Positions 25,332 through 33,514 of a stretch of DNA of 64,000 bases are shown one piece after another. The position numbers and the translations under genes are program-made. The notes below the pieces were generated by a model. It saw only the letters and a program-made list of their open reading frames with translations. It ran no database searches and had not been told where the DNA came from. Positions within the stretch are counted from its first letter, which is position 1, and each line of letters opens with the position of its first letter. The stretch spans positions 96,244-160,243 of the forward strand of contig NZ_BMUT01000017.1 of assembly GCF_014650335.1 (NCBI RefSeq), written 5' to 3'. This DNA is from Streptomyces hiroshimensis (GTDB taxonomy: Bacteria; Actinomycetota; Actinomycetes; Streptomycetales; Streptomycetaceae).

Positions 25332-26407
25332 CAGCCGGCCTCGAGCTGGTCCCACCACCAGGCGATGGAGGGAATGGGCAAGGGCGCCGGGCTGTCGTCC
25401 GACGGGAGTGGCTTCCACCACTCCGCGCCCTCCCCGGCCCCGTAGGGGTCCAGGTAGCGGGCGCAGCCCGAGGCCCAGTCCAGGTGCCCGCGGACGAAGT
25501 GTCCCAGCGCCACCAGATAGCAGCGCAGTTCCACTCCGGCCATGGGCCAGATCTGCTCCCGTAAGCGCAGGAAGAGCGTCATGACGCGGTCGCGCATCGC
25601 CATGGCCTCTTCCTGGGCGCGGGCGGGTTCCCAGCCGCGCTCCTGGGCGAGGACGTCGATCAGGTTGAGGTTGTCACCTGCACGCTGGATCTCCTTGTTC
25701 CGTGAGTAGAAGTCGTTGTCCCAGGCGACGAGCGTCCAGGTCATCTCGGTGAGGGCCCGGACCTCGGGCCGGTCCAGGTCGCGGTCGTCGAGCTCGTAGC
25801 CTCCTGCGATGTCCATCAGGGCGGTGGAGGGTGCCATGCCGATGGCACGCATCCACATGGCGGCGTAGTCGTTCACCGACGGCAGGGCGCGGTCGCGGCG
25901 GCAGGCGGCCTCCCACACCAGGCTGGTCAGGTAGGTGCGCATGCCTTCGGTCCAGCGGCGTAGCTGGGCCGGTGTCGCGTGCTCGGCCAGCTCCAGGCGG
26001 ACGGCCCGCAGCGCCGCGGCGTGGGGCGAGTCATCCGGCCACTCCGGCACCGGCGCTTCCAGGACGCGCATGATGCGTGAGGTCGCGTGCGCCAGGCCGT
26101 GGGCGCTGGCGGTCGACTCGTCGCACAGGGCGTCGTCCAGGGAGAAGAGCACGGCGTGGAGCTTGGCGACGACGGTGAGCGCTCCGGGCTGACCGTAGGG
26201 CATGGTCCGGGCCGTGAGCCCGCCGAAGTCGCACCGGACGAGGCGCTGTCGCTGGTGGGCCGAGGTGTCGAGCTGCCGCTGGAGCATCCAGTCGACCGAC
26301 GCGCGGTCGATCTCCCGGACGCACGGGTGCACCGCCGGCGGTATCGGGCAGTAGAAGGGCACGTTCTCCAAGGGCTGTACTGATATGCGATCTCGCACGC
26401 CCGTCAC
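25208..26407 (-). CDS. Class I terpene synthase
   Basis: The 399-residue bacterial class I terpene cyclase has metal-binding motif DDALCDE at Asp91-Asp92, NSE triad NDFYSRNKE (Asn231, Ser235, Glu239) and the C-terminal Arg-Tyr pair (about 317-318) that senses diphosphate. It should ionise a linear prenyl diphosphate, most likely farnesyl, and cyclise it; the product cannot be predicted. GTG at 26407 has GGGGAGG 5 nt upstream; the longer frame to 26494 lacks a good ribosome site. The last 40 or so residues are Arg-rich and low in order, and are encoded across the P450 3' end. Its position opposite a P450 suggests that the two may act on one product. Confidence 0.9.
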   Translation of the reverse strand: MTGVRDRISVQPLENVPFYCPIPPAVHPCVREIDRASVDWMLQRQLDTSAHQRQRLVRCDFGGLTARTMPYGQPGALTVVAKLHAVLFSLDDALCDESTASAHGLAHATSRIMRVLEAPVPEWPDDSPHAAALRAVRLELAEHATPAQLRRWTEGMRTYLTSLVWEAACRRDRALPSVNDYAAMWMRAIGMAPSTALMDIAGGYELDDRDLDRPEVRALTEMTWTLVAWDNDFYSRNKEIQRAGDNLNLIDVLAQERGWEPARAQEEAMAMRDRVMTLFLRLREQIWPMAGVELRCYLVALGHFVRGHLDWASGCARYLDPYGAGEGAEWWKPLPSDDSPAPLPIPSIAWWWDQLEAGCYRRHSRRRSDLHHDRREPGVSTAAARTGGAGMAGCSARAG

Positions 26408-26744
26408 GGCGCCTCCCCAGGCCGGCTCGCAGCGATCCTGTCCACTTTTGCGCGGTACCTGCCCAGGGTGGACCGGGGATAACCCGCGGCGCATACCCGG
26501 TCACACCTTTCCAGCGCGGGACGGAAGGCTCACTTCGGATCGTTTCTGACCGGACCCGGCCAAAAGAGCTTTTCCCATGAGAGGCGACGGTGGAATATTG
26601 CACCCCGATGTCGGAGTTTTTTCCCCATGATCCTCCGCTGTTCGAAAACATAAGGGTTTGGCCGGATCTCGCTCACGCGTCACGCGGACGAATGATCGAC
26701 GATCTACGACGGCCGGCGACCGTTCGGGCCCAGGGAGGCACGCC
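26408..26744. other. 337-bp divergent intergenic region
   Basis: This lies between the terpene synthase (minus) and lnt (plus) starts. The stretch 26560-26660 is AT-rich for this genome, with several A and T runs, and should hold both promoters. I could not find a -35/-10 pair good enough to name. No open frame with coding character and no RNA gene is visible. Confidence 0.5.
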
Positions 26745-28313
26745 ATGACGACGCAACCGCCGGACGGCCCGTACGCCCGGCTGCTGACCCGGCCCTGGCC
26801 ACGGGCGGCTGCGGCAGTGGGGGCGGGAGCGCTGCCCGCCCTCACGTTTCCCACGCCTTCGCTGTGGTGGCTGGCCTACGTGGCTCTCGTGCCCTGGCTG
26901 TCCCTGATCCGTACGGCGCCGGGCGCGCGGCGGGCGGCGCTCGACGGCTGGCTCGGCGGTGGCGGATTCCTGCTCGCCGTGCACCACTGGCTGCTGCCGA
27001 GCCTGCACGTCTTCATCCTGGTGCTGGCCGCGCTGCTGGGGCTGTTGTGGGCGCCGTGGGGCGTGCTGGTCAAGCGGCTGCTGGGCGGTTCCCCGGGGCC
27101 CGCGCGGGCCGCCGCGGCCCTCGTGGTCATCCCTTCCGGCTGGTTGATGGTCGAACTTGCCCGTTCATGGGAGTATTTGGGCGGACCGTGGGGTCTGTTC
27201 GGGGCGAGCCAGTGGCAGGTGGCACCGGCCCTGAAGCTCGCTTCAACGGGTGGGATCTGGCTGGTTAGTTTCCTCCTCGTGGCCCTCAACACCGCCGTTT
27301 CCACGGTCATTTGGGCTTCTCGCGCGCGTATCACCGGACTAGTCGGTCTGGTCTGCTGCGCAGCGGTCGTCGCCGGGGTGTGGGTGTGGGCGCCTTCGCC
27401 GCGCGCTGCGGGCACCGTCCGGATCGCGCTCGTGCAGCCGGGCGTCGTCGACGGGGCGGGCAACGTCCAACGGCGGTTCGACCGCCAGGAGGAGCTCACC
27501 AGGAAGCTGGCCGGGCAGCGGGTGGACCTCGTCGTATGGGGCGAGAGCAGCGTGGGCGACGATCTCGTGCAGCGCCCCGACCTGCGGAACCGGCTTACGG
27601 CGCTCTCCCGCGCGGTGGGCGCGGACCTCCTCGTCAACGTCGACGCGCGCCGCTCGGACCGGCCCGGCATCTTCAAGAGTTCCGTGCTCGTCGGCCCCGG
27701 CGGCCCGACCGGCGACCGCTACGACAAGATGCGGCTCGTGCCGTTCGGGGAGTACGTGCCGGCGCGGTCGGTTCTCGGCTGGGCGACGTCGGTGGGCAAG
27801 GCGGCCGGCGAGGACCGCAGGCGCGGCGAACGCCCCGTGGTGATGCGGCTGCCCGCTTCCCCCTCCGCCCCGGCGGGCCTGCGGATCGGTCCGCTGGTGT
27901 GCTTCGAGTCGGCCTTTCCCGACATGAGCCGGCAGCTGGCGCGCGACGGCGCCCAGGTGATCGTGGCGCAGTCCTCCACCTCGACGTTCCAGCACAGCTG
28001 GGCCCCGCCGCAGCACGCCTCGCTCGCCGCGCTGCGGGCCGCCGAGAGCTGGCGGCCGGTGGTGCACGCGACGCTGACGGGGGTGAGCACGGTCGCCGGT
28101 CCGCGGGGCCGGGCGGCCGGAACCCCGCTCGGCACCGACCGCAGCGCCTCCGCCGTGTACGAGGTGCCGCTGGCCCGCGGCACGAGCCCCTACGTCCGGT
28201 ACGGGGACTGGATCGTCCTGGCGTCCTTTGCAGTGATCGTCTGCACGTGCGCCGCCGAGGGCGTCCGTCTGGTGCGACGTCGTGTCAGGAAGCCTGCTGC
28301 AGAGCGTCGTTGA
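26745..28313 (+). CDS. lnt: Apolipoprotein N-acyltransferase
   Basis: A 522-residue inner-membrane enzyme that N-acylates the lipid-modified Cys of lipoproteins. About six hydrophobic helices precede a nitrilase-fold domain with the Glu-Lys-Cys triad: VVWGESS (Glu near 267), RYDKMRLVPFGEYVP (Lys near 328) and PLVCFESAFPD (Cys near 386). A last membrane helix (WIVLASFAVIVCTCA) closes the protein. ATG at 26745 has GGGAGG upstream; the 29-codon extension before it is not coding-like. The 3' end overlaps the convergent oxidoreductase gene by 29 bp. Confidence 0.93.
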   Translation: MTTQPPDGPYARLLTRPWPRAAAAVGAGALPALTFPTPSLWWLAYVALVPWLSLIRTAPGARRAALDGWLGGGGFLLAVHHWLLPSLHVFILVLAALLGLLWAPWGVLVKRLLGGSPGPARAAAALVVIPSGWLMVELARSWEYLGGPWGLFGASQWQVAPALKLASTGGIWLVSFLLVALNTAVSTVIWASRARITGLVGLVCCAAVVAGVWVWAPSPRAAGTVRIALVQPGVVDGAGNVQRRFDRQEELTRKLAGQRVDLVVWGESSVGDDLVQRPDLRNRLTALSRAVGADLLVNVDARRSDRPGIFKSSVLVGPGGPTGDRYDKMRLVPFGEYVPARSVLGWATSVGKAAGEDRRRGERPVVMRLPASPSAPAGLRIGPLVCFESAFPDMSRQLARDGAQVIVAQSSTSTFQHSWAPPQHASLAALRAAESWRPVVHATLTGVSTVAGPRGRAAGTPLGTDRSASAVYEVPLARGTSPYVRYGDWIVLASFAVIVCTCAAEGVRLVRRRVRKPAAERR

Positions 28314-29190
28314 CGATGCGCTCGCACAGCTCGTGGGTGAGCAGCGCGTCCTCGGCGTCGAGCAGCTTGCCCGCCTGCACCGCGTCGAGGAAGGCGAGGA
28401 CGGTCTGCTCGATGCCGCGCTGCCGGGAGACGGGCACCCAGTCGCCGCGCCTGCGGACGCTGGGCTGTCCCTTGTGGTCGATCACCTCGGAGAGGTTGAG
28501 GACCTGCCGCTTGGTGTCCTGCCCGGAGACCTCCAGGATCTCCTCGGTGGAGCCGCTCATCCGGTTCATGGAGCCGATGGCCGTGAAGCCGTCGCCGGAG
28601 AGCTGGAGCACGACGTGGTGCATGAGGCCGTCGCGGACGCGGGCGCGCACGTCCACGTGCTCGACGGGCCCGGGGACGAGGAAGCGCAGGGTGTCGACGA
28701 CGTGAATGAAGTCGTCGAGCACGAGGGTGCGCGGGTCCTCGGCCAGCCCGACGCGGTTCTTCTGCATCAGGATCAGGTCGCGCGGGTGGTCCAGGCACTG
28801 GGTGTAGGACGGCGCGTAGCGGCGGTTGAAGCCGACCATCAGGCTGACGCCCCGCTCCCGGGCGAGGCGCACGAGCCGCTCGCTGGTGGCGAGCTCGTAG
28901 GCGAGGGGCTTGTCGACGTAGACCGGAACGCCGGCTTCGAGGAGGCGGGTGACGAGCTCGGGGTGGGCCGCGGTCGCGGCGTGGACGAAGGCGGCGTCGA
29001 GGCCCGCCGCGAGCAGCGCGTCGAGGTCGGTGTGGCGCTGGGCCCCGGGGATGCGGTGGGCGTCGGCGACGCGCGCGAGCGTGGCGGGGGTGCGGGTGTG
29101 GAGGTGGAGTTCGAGGCCGGGCCGGGTGGCGAGCACCGGAAGGTAGGCCTTCTGTGCGATGTCTCCGAGCCCGATGCAGCCGACCTTCAC
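28285..29190 (-). CDS. Gfo/Idh/MocA family NAD(P)-dependent oxidoreductase
   Basis: The 301-residue dehydrogenase has an N-terminal Rossmann motif GCIGLGDIAQKAYLP, HAATAAHPELVTRLLEAG, the substrate/cofactor motif VYVDKPLAY (Lys equivalent to the EKP site) and GFNRRYAPSY. The family acts on sugars or inositols, and the substrate is not predictable here. GTG at 29190 has GGGAGG 4 nt upstream, so I trimmed the longer frame. The 3' end overlaps lnt on the opposite strand. Confidence 0.88.
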   Translation of the reverse strand: MKVGCIGLGDIAQKAYLPVLATRPGLELHLHTRTPATLARVADAHRIPGAQRHTDLDALLAAGLDAAFVHAATAAHPELVTRLLEAGVPVYVDKPLAYELATSERLVRLARERGVSLMVGFNRRYAPSYTQCLDHPRDLILMQKNRVGLAEDPRTLVLDDFIHVVDTLRFLVPGPVEHVDVRARVRDGLMHHVVLQLSGDGFTAIGSMNRMSGSTEEILEVSGQDTKRQVLNLSEVIDHKGQPSVRRRGDWVPVSRQRGIEQTVLAFLDAVQAGKLLDAEDALLTHELCERIVNDALQQAS

Positions 29191-29287
29191 AGTGCCTCCC
29201 TGGTACGTGCCTTCGTTTGGGAAGCATACGGGCGTACGGAAGGGCGCCGGCGAAAACCTCTGGCGCGGGCGGCACGGGGACGCCAGG

Positions 29288-29806
29288 ATGACCGCCATGA
29301 TCGTTCCTGAGCGTCCCCAGCCCCCCACCGTCTCCGACGAGCGCACCAGCCTGGAGAGCTGGCTCGACTTCCACCGCGCCACGCTGGCCCTCAAGTGCGC
29401 GGGCCTGGACGAGGCGCAGCTGCGCGAGGCCTCCGCGCCGCCGTCCTCGATGAGCCTCATGGGTCTCGTCCGGCACATGGCCGACGTCGAGCGCAGCTGG
29501 TTCCGCCGGTGTCTGGCCCGCGAGGAGGCCGGGCCGATCTACTACTCCGACGAGGATCCGGACCGGGACCTGGAGGTCACGGAGGCGGACGGCTGGGAGG
29601 AGGCCTACGCCACCTGGCAGGCGGAGATCGCCGCGGCCCGGGAGGCGGCGCGCGGGCGCTCGCTGGACGACCGCGGCTTCGCCCCGCACCGCAACAAGGA
29701 ATTCGACCTGCGGTGGATCTACATGCACATGATCGAGGAGTACGCGCGCCACAACGGCCACGCCGACCTCATCCGTGAGCGGATCGACGGGGCGACCGGC
29801 GCCTGA
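29288..29806 (+). CDS. DinB-fold DUF664 protein
   Basis: A 172-residue four-helix DinB-superfamily protein of the DUF664 (mini-circle protein) type. Three potential metal-binding His residues are visible: GLVRHMADVERSW, RWIYMHMIEEYARHNGHADLIRE. Relatives bind zinc or nickel and some act with mycothiol or bacillithiol, but this subgroup is uncharacterised. ATG 29288 and ATG 29297 are both possible starts. Confidence 0.85.
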   Translation: MTAMIVPERPQPPTVSDERTSLESWLDFHRATLALKCAGLDEAQLREASAPPSSMSLMGLVRHMADVERSWFRRCLAREEAGPIYYSDEDPDRDLEVTEADGWEEAYATWQAEIAAAREAARGRSLDDRGFAPHRNKEFDLRWIYMHMIEEYARHNGHADLIRERIDGATGA

Positions 29807-29884
29807 GCCATGCCGGACGCATGATCGCACATCACCCGTGCGGGTAATTCCCAATGCGGACGACCGCACAGCAGAGTTGAGCGA

Positions 29885-30580
29885 GTGCATCGACTGCCTG
29901 CAGTGACGGTCATGGCGGCGGTGGCGATGGCGGCCGCCGGGTGTGTGTCCGTCTCCCAGCCGCCCGCCTCCCACTCCCCGCCCCGCCCGCCGGGCCACTC
30001 CCGGACGGGCGAGCTCCTGCCCGGTCCCGCCCGCGAGGATCTGATCACCACGGGTCCCGACGGAGCGCCCGTGCCCACGGCTCCCGGGCAGGACCCGAGA
30101 GCCGCCACGGCCGGGGGCGCATCGGGCCCGGAGGGCGCGATCACCCCCTCCGGCCGCTCCGGCGCCGGGGACCACCACGACCGGGCGGATCCCTACGGCT
30201 TCGGCGACGCCCCGGAGCTGCGGCCGTCCGACGGCGAAGCGGAGCCGTCGCGCTCCTCCGGCTTCCCGCGGATCTCGCACCCGCCCCGGAGGGCGGGCCG
30301 CCCGTGGGCCTCGCCGGACCGGCCCGCATCCCCGGACCTCAGCCCGTCCTTCCCGCGGAGCGAGGTGCCCTCCTCGCCGTCGGAGCAGCGCACCGCCGAC
30401 TCCCCGCCCGCATCCGCTTCCCGCCGGGAAGCGCCGCCGCCCGCGCAGGCGCCGCCACCGGCGCAGGCGCCCGCACCCCGTGCCCGTAACAACAATGTCT
30501 GCGCGCTGGGCCGGCAGCACGGGCGCTGGCAGCAGGGCGGCGACGCGTCACGGATCTGCGACTCGGTGTACGGGCACTGA
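29885..30580 (+). CDS. Pro-rich lipoprotein with conserved Cys-containing C-terminus
   Basis: GTG start, then a short lipoprotein signal (HRLPAVTVMAAVAMAAAGC) with lipobox AAGC and lipidation at Cys20. Residues 25-200 are Pro/Ser/Ala-rich and probably disordered. The last 30 residues are compact and contain two cysteines (VCALGRQHGRWQQG and RICDSVYGH), the part I recognise from similar Streptomyces lipoproteins. Function unknown; it should be surface-anchored by the lipoprotein pathway that includes the nearby lnt. Confidence 0.75.
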   Translation: MHRLPAVTVMAAVAMAAAGCVSVSQPPASHSPPRPPGHSRTGELLPGPAREDLITTGPDGAPVPTAPGQDPRAATAGGASGPEGAITPSGRSGAGDHHDRADPYGFGDAPELRPSDGEAEPSRSSGFPRISHPPRRAGRPWASPDRPASPDLSPSFPRSEVPSSPSEQRTADSPPASASRREAPPPAQAPPPAQAPAPRARNNNVCALGRQHGRWQQGGDASRICDSVYGH

Positions 30581-30608
30581 CGCACCGCCGCGGGGCGGCC
30601 GGGCGCGG

Positions 30609-31307
30609 TCAGACGGCCGGCACGGCCGCCAGGTCGGGGATGCGCCAGTCGATGGGCTCGTGGCCCTGGGCCGCGACCGCCTCGTTGATCTGGCTGAAGG
30701 GTCGGCTGCCGAAGAACTTCTTCGCCGACAGCGGCGACGGGTGGGCGCCCTTGACCACGACGTGCCGGCTCTCGTCGATCAGGGGCAGCTTCTTCTGGGC
30801 GTAGTTGCCCCAGAGCACGAAGACGGCCGGGTCGGGCCGGGACGCCACGGCGCGGATGACCGCGTCGGTGAACTTCTCCCAGCCCTTGCCCTTGTGGGAA
30901 TTGGGCTCCCCGCCACGGACCGTCAGCACGGCGTTGAGCAGCAGGACGCCCTGCTCGGCCCACGGCTGGAGATAGCCGTTGTCCGGGACGTCATAGCCGA
31001 GCTCCTCGCGCATCTCCTTGTAGATGTTGCGCAGGGAGGGCGGGGTCTTCACGCCGGGGCGGACGGAGAAGCACAGGCCGTGGCCCTGGCCCGCGCCGTG
31101 GTAGGGGTCCTGGCCGAGGATGAGGACCTTGACCTGGTCGTACGGGGTGGCTTCCAGGGCTGCGAAGACCTCCCCGCGCGGCGGGTACACCGGCGCCTTC
31201 GTGCGCTCCTCCTCCACGAAGTCGGTGAGCTCCTTGAAGTAGGGCTTGTCCAGCTCCTCGGCGAGGACACCGTGCCAGGACTGGGGCAGCACGTCGGTGA
31301 CGGTCAC
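30609..31307 (-). CDS. ung: Uracil-DNA glycosylase (family 1)
   Basis: At 232 residues it has the standard length of UNG enzymes. Motif A is GQDPYHGAGQ with catalytic Asp67; the DNA-insertion motif is HPSPLSA with His189. VLLLNAVLTV and VLWGNYAQ, which form the uracil pocket, are also present. It removes uracil from DNA in base-excision repair. It is a single-gene unit, convergent with the lipoprotein gene. Confidence 0.97.
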   Translation of the reverse strand: MTVTDVLPQSWHGVLAEELDKPYFKELTDFVEEERTKAPVYPPRGEVFAALEATPYDQVKVLILGQDPYHGAGQGHGLCFSVRPGVKTPPSLRNIYKEMREELGYDVPDNGYLQPWAEQGVLLLNAVLTVRGGEPNSHKGKGWEKFTDAVIRAVASRPDPAVFVLWGNYAQKKLPLIDESRHVVVKGAHPSPLSAKKFFGSRPFSQINEAVAAQGHEPIDWRIPDLAAVPAV

Positions 31308-31407
31308 GTCAACAACCTCCGGGGTTCGTTCCGTTCTCGTGGAAGAACTTACCGGCGACCACTGACAACGGCCGCCGCCCGCCCCCGCACCCGGTGCCGC
31401 CCCGGCC

Positions 31408-32202
31408 TCAGAACCCCGCGTTCAGGAAGATCCCGCCGTCCACGACGAGGGTCTGCCCGGTGATCCACCCCGCGTCGTCCGAGAGCAGGAACGCGGCCGC
31501 TCCCCCGATGTCCTCGGGGACGCCGAGGCGGCCGAGCGGGTACGAGGCCACGACCTCCTCCTCGCGCCCCTCGTAGAGGGCGGCGGCGAACTTCGTCTTG
31601 ACGACGGCCGGCGCGATGGAGTTGACCCGCACCCCCGGGGCGAACTCGTGCGCGAGCTGCAGCGTGAGGTTGACCATCGCGGCCTTGCTCATGCCGTACG
31701 CCCCGACGAACGGGGAGGCGGAGATCCCGGCGACGGAGGCGATATTGACGATCGCACCGCCGTGGTCCTTCTGCCACGCCCGCCACGTCTGCTGCGCGAA
31801 GCCGAGGGCGGAGATCACATTGGTCTCGAAGACCTTGCGGGCGACGCCGAGGTCGAGCTCCGCCATGGGGCCGAACACGGGGTTCGTCCCGGCGTTGTTG
31901 ACCAGGTAGTCGATGCGGCCGAACTCCTCCATCGCGTGCTGCACGGCGGCGGCCTGGTGGGCCTCGTCGTGGGCCTTGCCCGCGATGCCGATCGCCCGGC
32001 CCGCGCCGAGCGACTCCACGGCCTGCTTGAGGGCGTCCTCGTTGCGGCCGGTGATCACGACGCGGTCGCCGCGGGCGACGAGCGCCTGCGCGATGCCGTA
32101 GCCGATGCCGCGGCTCGCGCCGGTGACGAGGGCGACCCTGCCGGTGTCCTGCCGCCCGGCCTGCCCCCGCTGCTCCTGCTCCTGCTCCTGCTGTGCAGTC
32201 AT
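31408..32202 (-). CDS. SDR family oxidoreductase (FabG-like)
   Basis: The 264-residue short-chain dehydrogenase has cofactor motif TGASRGIGYG, NNAG (VNNAGTNPVF), catalytic Ser and Tyr-x-x-x-Lys in IASVAGISASPFVGAYGMSKAAM split across residues, and a typical C-terminal PLGRLGVPEDIGGAAAFLLSDDAGWITGQTL. The first 20 residues are a Gln/Glu-rich lead. It is the second gene of a two-gene operon, 14 bp behind the other SDR gene. The pair probably reduces or oxidises related 3-hydroxyacyl substrates. Confidence 0.88.
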   Translation of the reverse strand: MTAQQEQEQEQRGQAGRQDTGRVALVTGASRGIGYGIAQALVARGDRVVITGRNEDALKQAVESLGAGRAIGIAGKAHDEAHQAAAVQHAMEEFGRIDYLVNNAGTNPVFGPMAELDLGVARKVFETNVISALGFAQQTWRAWQKDHGGAIVNIASVAGISASPFVGAYGMSKAAMVNLTLQLAHEFAPGVRVNSIAPAVVKTKFAAALYEGREEEVVASYPLGRLGVPEDIGGAAAFLLSDDAGWITGQTLVVDGGIFLNAGF

Positions 32203-32216
32203 CTCCGTGCTTCCTG

Positions 32217-32978
32217 TCAGTTGAGCGGTCCGCCGGCCACGTACAGCACCTGTCCCGAGACGAAGCCCGCCTCCTCGCCGGTGAAGAAGGCGACGGCGTT
32301 GGCGATGTCCTCGGGCTCGCCCACGCGCTCCACCGGGATCTGCGTCGCCGCGGCGGCCTTGAAGTCCTCGAAGGTCATGCCGAGGCGGGCCGCGGTGGCG
32401 GCCGTCATCTCGGTGGCGATGAAGCCGGGGGCGACGGAGTTGGCGGTGATGCCGAACTTCCCGAGCTCCTTGGCGAGCGACTTGGTCAGGCCCTGCACGC
32501 CGGCCTTGGCGGCGGCGTAGTTGGCCTGGCCGCGGTTGCCGAGGGCGGAGCTGCTGGAGAGGTTGACTATGCGGCCGAAGCGCGCGTCCACCATGTGCTT
32601 CTGGCAGGCGCGCGACATCAGGAACGCGCCCCGCAGGTGCACGCTCATGACGGTGTCCCAGTCGCTCTCGCTCATCTTGAACAGCAGGTTGTCACGGGTC
32701 ACGCCCGCGTTGTTGACGAGGATGAGCGGCGCGCCCAGCTCGGCGGCGATCCGGGTGACGGCGGCGTCCACCCGGTCGGCGTCGGAGACGTCGCAGCCGA
32801 CGGCGAGGGCCCGGCCGCCCGCCGCGGTGATCTGCTCGACGGTGCCCGCGCAGGCCTCCTCGTCGAGGTCGAGGACGGCGACCGCGCGGCCCTCCCGGGC
32901 CAGGCGCAGGGCGGTCGCGGCGCCGATGCCGCGGGCCGCGCCCGTGACGACGGCCACGCGCTGCTCGGACTCAGGCAT
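32217..32978 (-). CDS. fabG: 3-oxoacyl-ACP reductase FabG-like SDR
   Basis: A 253-residue SDR with TGAARGIGAATALRLA, VNNAGVTRDNLLFKM, Ser in NLSSSSALGNRGQ and YAAAKAGVQGL, plus the C-terminal FabG signature VNSVAPG-like stretch (ANSVAPGFIATEMT) and GQVLYVAGG. It reduces 3-oxoacyl-ACP or -CoA. Several Streptomyces paralogues serve fatty acid breakdown rather than synthesis. It has a clear promoter about 110 bp upstream with a dyad in the leader, and leads the two-gene operon. ATG 32978 has GAGGAG upstream. Confidence 0.88.
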   Translation of the reverse strand: MPESEQRVAVVTGAARGIGAATALRLAREGRAVAVLDLDEEACAGTVEQITAAGGRALAVGCDVSDADRVDAAVTRIAAELGAPLILVNNAGVTRDNLLFKMSESDWDTVMSVHLRGAFLMSRACQKHMVDARFGRIVNLSSSSALGNRGQANYAAAKAGVQGLTKSLAKELGKFGITANSVAPGFIATEMTAATAARLGMTFEDFKAAAATQIPVERVGEPEDIANAVAFFTGEEAGFVSGQVLYVAGGPLN

Positions 32979-33034
32979 ACGGGGATCTCCTCACCTCGAA
33001 GGCGGCCCGCCCGCCCGGCGCCCGGCCGGACGGG

Positions 33035-33052
33035 TGAGCAACCGCTTAGTAG
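33035..33052. promoter_or_regulatory. Candidate operator downstream of the fabG promoter
   Basis: TGAGCAACCGCTTAGTA lies just after the predicted transcription start. It contains the dyad AGC-AACC-GCT and resembles the AGCAA/CTTAG-type sites used by TetR repressors of acyl-CoA genes in actinobacteria. Its position would block transcription when bound. No TetR gene is adjacent. Confidence 0.4.
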
Positions 33053-33066
33053 CTTCGGCGGATCAG

Positions 33067-33095
33067 ACGCTAGAAGCCCCGCCACCCGCTGTCAA
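33067..33095 (-). promoter_or_regulatory. Strong sigma-70-type promoter of the fabG/SDR operon
   Basis: Read on the minus strand, TTGACA (33090-33095) is followed by a 17-bp spacer and TAGCGT (33067-33072). This fits the HrdB consensus TTGAC(A) and TANNNT, and is one of the best promoter matches I see in the window. The predicted start lies near 33060, giving a leader of about 80 nt. Confidence 0.75.
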
Positions 33096-33118
33096 CGCCT
33101 TCCCGCACGCCTTGCACC

Positions 33119-33514
33119 TCACCTCACCAGCAGGTCCAGCAGCCGCTCCGGCTCGCTCTCCGGATCCGCCGTCAGGCCGGCGTGCACGGGGCCGGGCTGT
33201 ACGACCGTACTGCGGGGAGCGATCAGCCAGCGGAAGCGGCGCCCCGGGTCGTCCCCGGCGGCCTGCCCGGCGCGCTCCCCGCCGAGGCAGACGCCCTCGA
33301 CGGCGCAGAGCGCGGCGCGCACGCCCGCCACGTCCGCCGTCGGGTCGAGGGCCAGCAGCCGCGCCTCGTCCAGGTGGACGCGGGCGGCGACGTAGCCCTT
33401 GGCCTGGCAGTAGACGACGACCCCGGCGTTGATCTGCTCACCGCGCTCGACGCGCGGGACGACCCGCAGCAGCGCGTACTCGAATACTTCGCGTCCGTTG
33501 TGGCGCCCGGTCAC
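33119..33514 (-). CDS. DUF3037 protein, partner of HipA-like kinase
   Basis: The 131-residue DUF3037 protein starts EVFEYALLRVVPRVERGEQINAGVVVYC and has the conserved LDPTADV segment and RFRWLIAPRST. Its GTG start overlaps the stop of the HipA-like gene by 4 bp, so the two are translationally coupled. DUF3037 proteins are found next to HipA-like kinases in many bacteria and their function is unknown. It could be an immunity factor, a substrate or an adaptor for the kinase. Confidence 0.88.
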   Translation of the reverse strand: MTGRHNGREVFEYALLRVVPRVERGEQINAGVVVYCQAKGYVAARVHLDEARLLALDPTADVAGVRAALCAVEGVCLGGERAGQAAGDDPGRRFRWLIAPRSTVVQPGPVHAGLTADPESEPERLLDLLVR

